Below are positions 33,922-45,249 of a DNA stretch of 64,000 nucleotides, in pieces. A program made the position numbers and the translations under genes. The stretch's first letter is position 1; each line of letters starts with the position of its first letter. The notes beneath the pieces are model-generated. The model was not told where the DNA came from and did not search any database. It worked only from the letters and a program-made list of their open reading frames with translations. Origin of the DNA: Tribonema minus (lineage: Eukaryota > Sar > Xanthophyceae > Tribonematales > Tribonemataceae); assembly GCA_017506865.1 (NCBI GenBank), contig JAFCMP010000136.1, forward strand, positions 62,001 to 126,000, given 5' to 3'.

Positions 33922-36900
33922 TTAACTGAACTCTATCCAGGGCCCTTCGAATCCTCCCCATTTGCGTTTGCTGACCCGGCAGGCAGGCGACGTGAGAGCC
34001 TGATGTGCCGTTGGCTCTGGACCATACCGCCTCCTCAGTGTGTCTCGCTGCGCTTCTTCCAGGCTCTTGGTCAAGCGCTGGATTACGTCAGGGTGTGCAT
34101 CAGCAATGTTGGTGCTCTCTGATGGATCTGCAAAGACGTTGAACAGGCAGGCTCCGGCATACGGGGGGTGCTCTGACCCGCAGTGCAGAAGCTCCTGCCA
34201 CTGTGCACATGCAAAAACACAGGCGGTTCAGTAACATTAGCACAGCAGTTTAGAGGTCGATTGAGACTTTGATGACCTAGGCCACCATGTGCAATGTGGC
34301 TGCAAAACTTTCTCTTCATGAAGTTGGTAAACCTGCCGTCACAGTGTCGTTCATGCAGTTTGCTAATCCGCCGTCAGGTTGCGCACTCTGCATGCATGCA
34401 GTGATGCGGCGTAGCTGATAAATCCGCAATGAGCTGGCGCAACTGATACAGCTGGTATCACAGCCCAGGTCACTGAGCCACTACATGAGATGCTGCCAGC
34501 AAAAAGCCTGACAAACTTGAGGCCGGCTTTACCAACTACTAGTCCGCTGGCCAGCACTGCCCGAGAGGGAAGCCAGCAGCACTGTTGGCAAGTGCCAAGA
34601 CCGCCAGTGACTGTCATGTCTCTGAAAGCAAAATGAAGGTGACACATATGATGCATTGGGTAGAGTGGAAGTTGTTGTGCCCTCTAAATGAAGGCAGTAC
34701 AAAAGTGGTCACTCTAACTTGATAACTTTTGTTGCAACTGAGGCAGGAGGTCAATGGTTATCATTGACAAGAAAATGTACTGAATATGATAGGGTAGCAA
34801 AGATAAATGGCACCGCAGTAGAGTACAGGGTGGGCTAGCACAGCAACTACAACGCTTCCATAAATGGTGACTTGAATAGCTTGCTTTGCAATCAACATTA
34901 CAGAAGCTTCAGCACAAGTTCCCTGCACTAGGCCACAGCAGCTGCTGGGGCACCTGCCTCAGGCTGCACCAATCATGATTATGCATAATGGATTATCAAT
35001 GTCGCTAAGCCTTTGCTCTTGCCAGCCGGCTCAACAATGATGGCACAGAGAGGCTGCGGAATGCCCCTGCACACCAACCGCAAAGGCGGTGCCTTCATTG
35101 TGTACAATCATTTGACCACAAGTGAAAAATCTAAACAGTGGTTGATCTACACACAAGTAACACTCCTAGCAGGCCCTGCCTTATCTGGGTTGACAGGGCA
35201 TGGACCACTCTTATGTCATTATTACTACTATTACTATTATGTGCTTTTTATCAGAGGATCTGACCTGTTTTTGCGACTCGGAGGACTGCACTGGCTCGAT
35301 CTGCTGGAAAACTTTGCTTGATGTCTCGCCAACGATCAGCTTGTACCCAAGCCGATCGATGACCGCCTGCGGCTGATGCCCATCGGACACCACCACCAGA
35401 TCCCTCGGCGACATCTCCACCGCCCCTGACAGATACGGCCACATGTTGAGGGAGTCAACGGGGGGCAGGCCAGCTGCTGCTGCCTTCGCGTCCCGTAGCG
35501 TGACCACCCCCCCCACCCCGCAGAAAGTAGCATAGAAGTCCTCTATGCCCATTAGCCCATTGGCCACGGAGCCCCTCTGGGCTTCCGGCACGAAGCCACC
35601 AGCCATGAACGCATTTGAGCGCACACCACCCTCCGAGTTGAAGCCCTTCTCGCCACGGAGGGGGTAGTTGTTGGCGCCGCCGTCAACGAGGCTTGGGCCG
35701 CCGTTGTCCGACATCACGACGAGGAGTGTGGTGTCCCACAGCCCGCGGCGTTTGAGAGTGCTGACGACGCGGCCGATGCGCCTGCAGCAGGCAGCGGCGG
35801 CGGCATCAGCAACAATCGGCATGAGACCTTGGTGTCACGCATGAGACCAGTTGCGGCTATTCTACTCCGGGCTGACAGCGATGCCGATGACAGCAAGCTT
35901 TAGGTGCAAGTTGAACGCGCTTCCGCAGTCCGCTTTCACTGAAAATATTTGTATCTTCCATGATGGCAAAAGGTATTGCAGGATGATGCTTGAAATTAAG
36001 CACAACCTACGTGTGTGCCTTGGCAGTGTCAATGCCTGCACACACAGGGAGTCCTATTATGAAAGATATGTGTCGTTGAACTCAAGGATGACCTGTTCAA
36101 AACTTAAGAAGTACTCTTGACACAGACATGCATGCACATCTACATTACTTTGCCATAAACATTCATAATTGCACACGTATCGTACAAACATGGTGCAGTG
36201 CTCATCAGAATGGCAGTTGACACTTTTTGTGCATGTTGTTGTTGCTCTGTATGGACATTACAATCTCAAATCTGCCACTGCGGCAAAACAGCTGTGGGCA
36301 GCAGCATGCTTGCTCAACGCCTCATCTCAAGGGTGTGCACAGTGTCACACGGTACTGCATCACCATGATAACGCAGCAACGTTTGCGACTGCTGACAAGG
36401 TGTTCGATGATAATTAAGGGCGACAACAACGAGATTTGCGACAAATTTGACGTTAGTGGTGCACAGGGTTCACCTGTCCATGTCGTTGACGACCGCCGCA
36501 TACTTCCGGCGCGAAGGAAAGTCTATGAAGTCAAACTTGGCCTCCTGCGCCGCGATCGGCTGCAGCGGTACGTGCACAGCGTGCGGTGCCCAGGTGAGGA
36601 ACAGCGGCTGCGTAGTGTTCAAGTCGGCATGGTCATTGATGGCGCCAGTGACTTGCTGCTCAAAGAGTGCATCCTCATACCAGCACCCGTCCTGCGAAGC
36701 GACGCCGCAGGTGTGGTGTGGCACTTTGTCGGTGGCGGGTGCGCCGTTGTGCCACAGGTCGAGGCTCGGCCTGCCGCAGCTGCCCTTGCTCAGTTTATTG
36801 ATCTTATACGTCCAGTGGTCGTTGCCGCCGCCGAGATAGCCGAAGAAGCGGTCATAGCCGCGCGCTGTGGCAGGCGATGGGAACAATGTGTTCACAAGTT

Positions 36901-37740
36901 GTTAGCAGAACCGGGTGCGCAGATGCATTGGCACTTGATATGGCAAAGCTTGCGCATGCTGCTGCCTTAAGTGGTGCGACAGGTGTAAAACATGTGTTTG
37001 CGTCAACCTCAAGTCCAGCAGATGATCTTGCTTGGCATGGTCGCTCAAGGGGCTAGCAAGAAGTGAAACCAGTAATAAGGCAGCTAAGCGGGGGGGGATC
37101 ACCGGACATGGTCACAGTGGAGGACGGTGGTGGGGGCGGATGGGGTTCATGTAAATTAGATTTTATGCGTCAGACGGTGAAAGTCGAAGAAACATACATT
37201 ACTATTAGAGTAAACTTTGAACATGCAAGCACTATTTGAGTTCCAAATCAGTTGGTCAACAGCATAAGCACGGCTTCGTACGCTTTCGCGGCTTCATCAA
37301 ATGCAGCCGTGCTGGGCGGTGTACACAAAACACACAAAGCTAGAAGTTACCTGACGCCATGATTGCATCAAAGAACTGTACACCTGAGTTGTTGTTTCGT
37401 GTGACTTCATGAAATCCAAGCTTTGTAGTTCAGCTCTGGTGAGCTCAAGTTGACAACGGCAGAGCCAGTTTCGAGTGGATGTTGGCTTTGTGCGCCCAGA
37501 TGGTCAATGCAACGCATTTCGACCTGTACGACAATCGTACGACAATCGTATAGGTCAATATTCGTGCGTATGACAATCGTACAGGTCGAAATGCATTGCA
37601 TTGACCACCTGGGCGCGCAGCTTGAGCTGCAAGAGAACTAAGTCGCATGTATTTCTTCGATACAAAGCAAGGCAGTGACAGCATGCTGAGGTATTGAGAG
37701 GTAATTGCATGCTGTAGTGTTACAGTACACGTGTTAGGTG

Positions 37741-37804
<64 letters not shown>

Positions 37805-39971
37805 ACACAACAACACACACCGCCGTTAGGGAGCGCATTTATTTTATAGAATCTCCAATGAGATGGGCGTGTGTCAATCCACAGGTGCATTCAAGCCGCC
37901 AGCGCCTACTACAATCATTTGAACACATCTGACGTCTGGTCATGAGTTGCTGCCCCTATCACAGCAGCGTCTCTCTCATGCAACATGCTGTGCTGCAAAA
38001 TCCCTATGCTTGCAGAGCTTCATCACTTTGTGGAGTATAAGCGGCCTGCATCCAGAGGATTGCGCACATCCCGCGTATCCCCGATAATGACACACAGCAT
38101 TGTGCTACGACACAAGTTACAGAGCAGTTATAGCAGCTCCTCGTTGAGCTTGCATTGCACCTTGAAGTTCCCGCCATGCATCCAATGACGCAGATGATAC
38201 GGGCCACAGGTGCTGCAGCTGTTGCAGAATACTCTATAGACAGAAGTATACTGCGATGCAAGCTGACCGCGGCCTGTTGCAAGCAGACTGCGCCCCTGAG
38301 GACCTCCGACACATCATACGTAGTACAGCCACATCCAAGTGGTAGCAGAGCGGCAACAGATGTGACTGGCAGCACAGTGGCCACAACATGGAAGGATTTT
38401 TCTCATCTCTCCCATAACCTGCTCAACCAGGGGCAACAATAAGATACTTGCACCGAATTAGTGTCGGACGGTGCTGTGGCCAATGGCTTTGCTGGTATTT
38501 TGAAGTAGCGCATGTTCAGGTTGTGCAGGTGTATCATTGCTGAGTTAAAGGTGAAGCACCTCGTTGAAAGTCGCACAACTACATCAATGCAGAAGATAAC
38601 ACTATGTTCCACCAAGAAACTTCACTTCTAGAGCATATACTATATTTATACAGCTAAGATAGCGATGTCGCCGACATGAGACCACAAACAATCAATTTGG
38701 TTAGTCAGTGATGTGTTGTTGCCATTACACAAGCTATGATGACATTCCCGGACTTCAGTGTGTTGAATATTAAGCACCTGAAGGCATTTGATGATGTGAT
38801 GCATATCCCAGATGCCACTTGCCAACATGCTGTGTGGCGTAGCCAGCTGACTTGAGCTTTTCTGCACGCACAACGAATTCAAGGAGCAACAAGACAACAA
38901 GAGTATCAGCCAGAGCACGCACACTACGCAAATGGCAGCTGAATTAAAAACACCAGGACTGTTGAGATACCTACGTGGCGCCTTCTGTGGATCATGATGC
39001 CATTGGTATGACAAGGTCGCGAGTGAATCAGATGCGACAGAATTGACCTGTACCTACAAGTAATACCACACTGTGCGGCCATAGAACTGCACAGCAGGGG
39101 TAGCAAGAGAAAGTGACGTGTATACATGGGACGGAATCCGATGCTTCACAACTGCGCAGCACACGTGTTCCAAGCGACTCTGGCAGACTCTCCGGAAGCG
39201 CAGCGCTGTTTACATTGGTGATATGCTGACGAGCATGCACATCTGGGAGACAGCTGTCGAAGCAATGCCATATATGTGGACGCATTGAGCGTTGTTGATG
39301 TTACACTGCATGCACGCGCACCTGCGATCCCCGTCATCTGGGCTGGCACCCCCCAGATGCCGTCAAGCGGGAGACTAGGGTCGTACATATCGGACGGCCT
39401 GTTGATCAGGTTCACATGCCGGGGGTTCCTGCCAGTGACAAAAGCTGACCGCGATGGAGAACACACGTTGTGCACGTAGAGCCGATCCAATACGATGCCA
39501 TGCTGTGCCAGCGCATCCATGACGGGTGTCTGCACCTCCTTCTGCAATTGCTGGTTGTTTACGAGCCGGTCGTGGTAGCCCCAATTTGCCCATCCCCAGT
39601 CGTCCAGTATGATGGTGACAATATGGGGCTGTATCGACGTGGTAGCATCGGCGCAGTGCTGAGCCAGCAGCACTGTGAGCAGGAGAAGTCGTCGGCCAAG
39701 CGGCTGCTGCAGTCCGCACTAAACGCGTGCCGCCGAGGTAGACGGATAGGGAGAGAGGCATGTCAGCACACAGGCTGAGCAAGGCTGAAGGTCCTGCACA
39801 AATCTCGAACTGCCCGAGCATACAAGCTGTGCAGCAGGTGGGTGCAAAATCACCGAGCTGGGGCGGGCAACTTTGGCACATTCACCGAGCGCTCTTTTCA
39901 ACTCTCTCCGCGTGCTCATCATGTTTGGGTGGTGAATCGCGCACACGCAGCCAGTCCATCACACTCACCAT
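33922..39971 (-). CDS. Arylsulfatase (ARSB-like, S1 family), copy 3, intact mosaic
   Basis: Exons: 39971-39969 (ATG only), 39706-39322, 38861-38778, 36864-36474, 35781-35265, 34200-33922; every join is in phase (552 aa). The signal peptide starts MQPLGRRLLLLTVLLAQHCA. The catalytic set is complete: LDDWGWANWG, CSPSRSAFVTGR, GKWHLG, WAPHAVHVPLQ, DNGG, and the lysine in PLRGEKGF. A secreted sulfate-ester hydrolase is expected. The first half of exon 2, the second half of exon 4, and exons 5-6 match copy 1. The end of exon 2 (NRPSDMYDPSLPLDGIWG), exon 3, the start of exon 4 (INKLSKGSCGR) and the introns between match copy 2. Intron 3 carries a MITE and an expanded CAG tract absent from copy 2. 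Confidence 0.85.
37492..37616. mobile_element. Fold-back/MITE element in sulfatase copy 3 intron
   Basis: Terminal inverted repeats of about 45 bp start GCGCCCAGATGGTCAATGCA, read inward to a GACCTGTACGACAAT-type end, and surround a short AT-rich centre. Sulfatase copy 2 has the empty site (CAGCTCAACCCAACATTC near 29160), which proves insertion. A possible 3-bp AAG duplication flanks it. Confidence 0.8.
37744..37803 (+). repeat. (CTG)20 microsatellite (CAG on the sense strand of copy 3)
   Basis: Twenty uninterrupted units in intron 3. The aligned position in copy 2 (near 29040) has only a short interrupted seed, CAGCATTAGCAGCATCACC. Confidence 0.9.
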
Positions 39972-40259
39972 GCAAGAGCCTCAGGCGAACACGATGAGGA
40001 GTGATGGGATTGTCAAACATCAAAAACTTCAACTTGAAGGGTTTGTTGAGGGCCAGGAAAAAGTCGAGAATGTTCCTCGTCATAACGGTCAAAGCTCGTT
40101 TGAGAGTGTCACAGGCTCAGGCACAGCTCATTGCACTCTTCGCTACACTGTACCCGCAAACTCAAACCATAAGGGGCAGTTGACGAAGATTGAAATCTCA
40201 CTAGTAGGACACACCTACAACATGGCATTTCCACAGCCACAAGTAGAATATAACACAAG

Positions 40260-40679
40260 TAGAGGCAGTAGCTTAGGCACTTTGGTGCAGCATGATAGTG
40301 GGGACCGATCGGGGTTTGGGTGGGGTTTGGTGGGGTTGGGTCAGACTCTTCGTAGCAACAGCATTGATACCCTTAGCACCAGTGCCCGGTGCCCAGTGAT
40401 CATTTTGCCTAGAGGCGTGATTCAGACGTGTCAGCATGGTCCTCAGTTCTGGGCGCTGTCAAAGGCAACCCAGGCCTGCATAAATCTTTTTCAAGACGGG
40501 ACAAGTGTGCCTCACGGCTGGGCAACCCTAAGTAGGGTTTGGTTGTGGGGTGTTGGTGGTAGTGTGAAGAGGGGGAAGCCTGTTTGCGGTTGCGTCTCTC
40601 TTCGGAGAAGGAATGTTGCATTGAGTGCACATCCAAAGAGAGGGCTTTTCGCGCCCCTTGCGAAGCGAAATTAATAAAA
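40260..40679 (+). mobile_element. SINE-like non-autonomous element, copy B (420 bp)
   Basis: Same orientation and length as the element at 25471-25890, with only scattered substitutions. It sits 64 bp beyond the outer end of the right inverted-repeat arm. The tail is TTTTCGCGCCCC...GCGAAATTAATAAAA, followed by GTACACAC. Confidence 0.6.
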
Positions 40680-40897
40680 GTACACACTTTACAGGCAGGT
40701 CACTGACAGGAGCATGCACACCTCAGGAGCATGCACCTTGCATGGCATATGTATGTCGCTTGCTGGCAAAAAGCCGTTTCACTCAACGCATCATGTATGA
40801 CGCCACCGCACTGCACAGTGCACACATGCAAGTAAACACTAGACATCTGAATTGTGAAGCATGCTTGGCGGCCCGGGCTTGGTGTCGGACACAGTGT

Positions 40898-41014
40898 GCG
40901 CCCAGGTGGTCAATGCAACGCATTTCGACCTGTACAACAATACAACGCATTGACCACCTGGGCGCACAACATTTTGACCTGTACGACAATGCAACGCATT
41001 GACCACCTGGGCGC
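40898..41014. mobile_element. Second fold-back/MITE copy with duplicated right terminus
   Basis: One left terminus (GCGCCCAGGTGGTCAATGCA) faces two successive right termini (TGACCACCTGGGCGC ending at 40965 and 41014). It is the same family as the copy in sulfatase intron 3. Confidence 0.75.
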
Positions 41015-41089
41015 ACAACAGCCGCCGGCGAGTGTGCCATCTGGCCTGCAACTTCAAGTTGAAATAGCACACACTGTCAGCAAGCATGG

Positions 41090-41235
41090 CCCGCATCAGA
41101 GCTGAGCGTATGCGTGCCAGTGCACTGGCACGCATACGTGCACTGGTACGCTCAGCTCTGCTGGCGCTCCGCGTGGCGTTCTCTTTGCGTGTTGTGACGC
41201 ACTTGACGGAGTCGGGGGCGGGGAGGGGGGCCCCG
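41090..41235 (+). mobile_element. Diverged LINE C-terminus remnant with palindrome
   Basis: The plus strand encodes ALARIRALVRSALLALRVAF then SLRVVTHLTESG, aligning with ALARLRSALSAALHMAYSGR and VMTHMAESRGG near the end of the resident LINE ORF. It also contains a perfect 32-nt palindrome at 41107-41138 nested in a longer inverted repeat (41097-41110 with 41147-41160), followed by a 23-nt G run at 41235-41257. Confidence 0.5.
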
Positions 41236-41257
41236 GGGGGGGGGGGGGGGGGGGGAG

Positions 41258-42200
41258 ATGGACGAGAACTTTGTGGGCCCCAGGGCCCCGGGGGGGGGCT
41301 GGTCTGCACCGTTGTTCATTTACATCAACACAGATGCGTGCAGTTCCTCTTGTAGCTGGAGTCAGCGGGGGTTCATCCATGGGGAGCACTGCTGTAGCAC
41401 ACTGTGGCAACTGCACTGCACGTAGTGTACACCATAACGTCATCCCCCTGGCCGTGTGTGCTGCGACAATTGAACTGTACACGCCACGTTGCAACGTCGC
41501 AATTAGCCGTTGCGACCTTCGCACAGACAACCCTGCAGTCATAACACGTGCGCGGCGTTGTGCACGGTGAGCTGCAAGCAGCGCACACGGGGACTAGCGG
41601 CTCACCCCTTGCCTCTTACAGCAGCACGGTCATATGAATCAAAAACGAAAAACATGGGCTAAGGATGTAACTGCAATCAGCTTGGTTCACAAGGCAGAAA
41701 CGATGCTGCGTTTACGCATGGCGGCATGTCACCGGGGTGCCTAACGATCCACCCATTTCAACAAGGCGCTAGATGCCACACAAGCAACACAAACGCGCGA
41801 TGGGCAATTGAAGTGTTTGTAACTCCCTCAGGCCACTGACTGATGTCAAGTGGACTGACTGAGCGTTGTGATGTTAGGTATAATTTGAAGTTGACCTTGT
41901 GCTGCAGGTTGCCCGTGGCTGCAGTAGGCGCACCACAGTATGTCATCTTTCCCCCTGCTGCGTTGCGAACAGTGGCAGCGGAGACAAAAATCAGCAAGAA
42001 TCCCAGTTGCGGTATGACAATGAAACCCCTCATGCAGACAATGAAGTGCCGAGTGAATACAAACTTGTGCCACGATACACGTTAGATCGGCGAGTGTGAA
42101 CACAGTGTGGCAACCGCATGCTAGATATGGCGACGGTAATATGAAGCATCATAGCAAAACAATGCACGCCTAGCAAGCACATGTATAGTATCAGCAGCTT
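41258..42200. other. Intergenic transposon-rich stretch without recognised gene
   Basis: Only short frames without motifs are seen. Confidence 0.4.
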
Positions 42201-42274
42201 CACACCGGCAGGAATTGAACCCGCATCTCCAGGGCACATATTGCGCTGGTGTGCTTCCATTGCACCACGGTGTG
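42201..42274 (-). tRNA. tRNA-like sequence with an overlong anticodon arm (possible pseudo-tRNA)
   Basis: On the minus strand the 74 nt form a 7-bp acceptor stem (CACACCG with CGGTGTG), a perfect 4-bp D stem (GTGC/GCAC) with loop AATGGAA, and a T arm GCGGG-TTCAATT-CCTGC, with A at the discriminator position. The A box (TGGTGCAATGG) and B box (GGTTCAATTCC) are good. The anticodon arm does not fit: CCAG/CTGG pairs enclose 13 nt (CGCAATATGTGCC), which refold into GCA/TGC with a 5-nt loop. I cannot assign an anticodon. It could be a decayed tRNA or a tRNA-derived SINE head. Confidence 0.5.
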
Positions 42275-43146
42275 TAAGATTGATGCAAGCGAACTAAATG
42301 CAATTGTCGATTCTGTCAAAGCAGCTGCATGCGCTCTTGCGGTGCACACATTCTCAAATACGCACGAAGTCTCTCTTGGTGGATCTGAGACGGCAAGGCT
42401 CAGTTCCAAGCCCCCGCACCACGACAAGGTGGAGACCGCATTCGCGGGGGAACTGCCTACACAAGCGATGCAGCACGCCAAGCAACAACAAGCCTGCGGA
42501 ACATCAAATCCCAGCACAATCTGCACGCTTTGCGTCAGCCTCCCTGATTGCGACGCGGGCAGATTGATAGGAGATGAGATGTACGCAGCCTTACTGGTGT
42601 TTGACGCACTGCGACCAGGCAGTACGACCAGACAAGAGCATGCTGCTGAACACAGGCACGGCCTAGGAAGACAGAGGGCGGCAGTCCCCCTCTCTTCCAG
42701 AGGAGGGCACCCATCGGTGGCTGGGTAACCTCCCGCGGATCTTAGACCCTCTCATTGCTGCTTAGAGTGCCGGCCGTGGCTAGACAGGCCCGTCGCCTCG
42801 AGTAAATCATGTCAGCACGAACATACCACGCCAGCCCTGCTGCGCTGCCGCAACAGCAGGGCCTCCCAGGCAGCCAACAAGTGGGTGACTTGATGCAGCC
42901 TGGGTATCCTGTGTTCTAGCAGCAGCTCTTGTGTGGCCTTTACCTGTTGTTTCGTGGTGCCGCCAGGTCGTGTGCCCAGGCCAAAAACCGCTGCGCCCGT
43001 TCAAGTGGAAAATGCGTGACAGTGTGGTACCTCCAGGCACGCGCCCGCCACAGACCAAGCGCGCCTACGCCACCAGGCACGGCCTGAGCACAGCAGCAAG
43101 TGACTGCGCTTGCCCCAAAGGAAAGCAGCAATGCTTTCGTTGCGAT
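42275..43146. other. Unassigned region upstream of truncated LINE copy
   Basis: A 160-codon plus frame at 42249-42728 and a frame from 42931 that runs into the LINE copy (with a short cysteine cluster, CACPKGKQQCFRC, before the junction) have no recognised family. The second may be a host or other-element exon interrupted by the LINE. Confidence 0.3.
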
Positions 43147-45249
43147 CAGTATGTGGCGGGCACGTTGCAAGCGCTGCAACCAGCACTCTCTGGATGGGCG
43201 GGGGTGCTGCAGCAGGCGGCTCCTCAAGCGGCTGCAGACAACGCTGCTGAGGATGCGGCAACACAAGCGGCACCGGCAGCAGCGGCAGCAGCACCAGCAT
43301 CAGCAGCATCAGCAGCGGCAACTGTTACAGCGGCAGCGGCGGTTGCCAGTGGAGGCGCGACCGCTCCGGCAGCGGCAACTGCATCAGCGGCTGGCCGCGC
43401 TTATGGCGCAGCCATTCCGGCAACACACGACGCAGCTGCCGCTGGATCAGGGGCCGCGGCGGCAGCACAGGCGGCACCAGCGGCAGCAGCAGCAGCGGCG
43501 GCGCACGGCGCAACTACTCCGGCGGCAGCAGCAGCGGCGGCAGCAGCAGCTGCTCCAGCATCAGAGGCTGCTGCAGCAGCGGCAGCACATGTTGCACCTC
43601 AAGTGGCCTCGGCGGCATCACTAACTGCAGCATCAACAGCAGCGGCTGCGGGCATAGGCAGCACAGCTGCTACAGGCCCTACTAGCCTAAGGGCTGCTGC
43701 AGCACCTGAAACAGGAGCAGCGTCGGCAGGCGGCGCCGCAAACGTGCCGGCTGCGACAGCGGCAATGGCGGTGGCAGCGGCCAATGCGGCAGGTGCTGCA
43801 CCAACACCTGCGGCAGCAGCAACACCACTGGCAGCAGCAGCAACGGCAGGCGGCACAGCTGCAGCACCAGCGCACGCAGCAGCGGCAGCCGTCAATGCAG
43901 GCGCTGCACGTTCCACACCAGCAATGCTACAAGGCGCAGCAGCAGCAGAGGTGGCGCGCCTGCCCCTCATGCGGACGATCGCCACAGCTGCCACATCTCT
44001 ACGTGCAGCAACAGGTGACAAGCTGGAACATATACTGCCACCAGCGCTAACGCCACTGCAGCAGCAACCACCTACGCAGCAGCCGCCGCTGCGGCCGACA
44101 GCAGGTGGTGGCACTGGTGCAGATGCTGCTTGCGTACTTGACGCCAGTGCTCTGCAGTTGCAGTGTAGCCTGAAGCCCCCCAATCAGAGTGCGCTTGCAG
44201 ATGCCGTCGCTACCGAGCTTGCAGATAAGGTGGAGGCGGACCTGCAACAGCTGCCGCAGGGCACGCAACGCACGCAAGCACTTGCTCGATTCCGGTCGCA
44301 GCGCCACATGCACTCGATCGGCATGGCATTCCTCAACGAGCCCATGTACTCCACAACGGCTTCGTTCGATGGCCTATCCTGGCAGCTGGCCGTCAAACGC
44401 GCCATCGGAGTAGAGGAGCAGACGGCAGGCTGCAAGCTGTGCGGGAAGTCGCCGGGCGGCACCCTGCATGCACGGCTGTGTCAAGCGCCACGCGTCAAGG
44501 CGCACGACACCATTGTCCACAATAGCGTCAAGAGGGCCACGCAGCGCCTCCTGCGGCAATACCTCAAAACGGGACTGGTGGACGAGGACTACACGCCGTT
44601 TCTGGGGTCCGCCGGGCCGCCGGGGAGTCGCAGGATGGACATCGTGCTGCCTGCCGACGCCTTCCCGGTGACCGGCTACGACGACCCGACACGCCACCTA
44701 CCGCTCATGGTGGACGTTACCTGCTTCGAGGCACAGGTGGCGTCGCGGGCGGCGAAGACTGCAGCAGACCCCGAGCGATGCTGCCGCGACCAAGAGGCCG
44801 CCAAGACTACCCACTATTCTGGTCATTATGATCAGAATTGCTACAAACTTGCCACTTTGGCAATACGGTCATTTGGCAGCATCGGGGAGCAGGGGCGGAA
44901 GCTGCTGGAGGCTGTGGCGACGGGGTATGCCAGCAGGATGTCAGTGCCCGGAGGAGCGCGCCCTAAAGCTCTCAAGGGCATCGCCCTGGCGCGCTTACGC
45001 TCGGCACTGTCGGCAGCGCTCCACATGGCGTACTCTGGCCGTGTCATGACACACATGGCAGAATCCAGGGGGGGGGGGCACATGGAGGAGGACGTAGGGG
45101 AGGACCCCGAGATGCCATTTGGCGGCGGCGGCGTTTGAGTGGTTGTCGTTGCGACACTTTTTTTAGACTGTCATACGACATGTAGATTCCTTACAGCTAG
45201 ATGCCAATCATCTGGGCTTTTTCGCGCCCTGAGCGAGAATTAATAAGAA
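43147..45249 (+). mobile_element. 5'-truncated LINE copy (Ala-rich linker, nuclease domain, 3' UTR)
   Basis: Almost base-for-base identical to 53410-55509 of the full-length element, with scattered substitutions over 2.1 kb, starting at TATGTGGCGGGCACGTTGCA. The reverse transcriptase is missing. The remaining frame is open to the stop at 45138 and keeps the alanine-rich linker, the CKLCG...HARLC zinc knuckle and the nuclease motifs. The 3' tail ends AATTAATAAGAA followed by GTACAT. No target-site duplication is evident at the 5' junction, so the 5' end may have been rearranged. High identity implies a recent insertion from this or a sister element. Confidence 0.9.

Larger units (their letters stand above)
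33395..40196 (-). repeat. Right arm of the sulfatase inverted repeat (copy 3)
   Basis: This is the reverse-complement partner of 18366-25375. The outer parts (33395 to about 36720 and about 39430 to 40196) resemble the left arm, while the middle resembles sulfatase copy 2. Confidence 0.8.

Noticed and set aside
43100-43624. Arg/Gln/His-rich open frame overlapping the LINE Ala-rich linker (also 53243-53887)
   Set aside because: It is the +1 shadow of GCN-repeat sequence in the LINE ORF, which continues through with the conserved nuclease domain.
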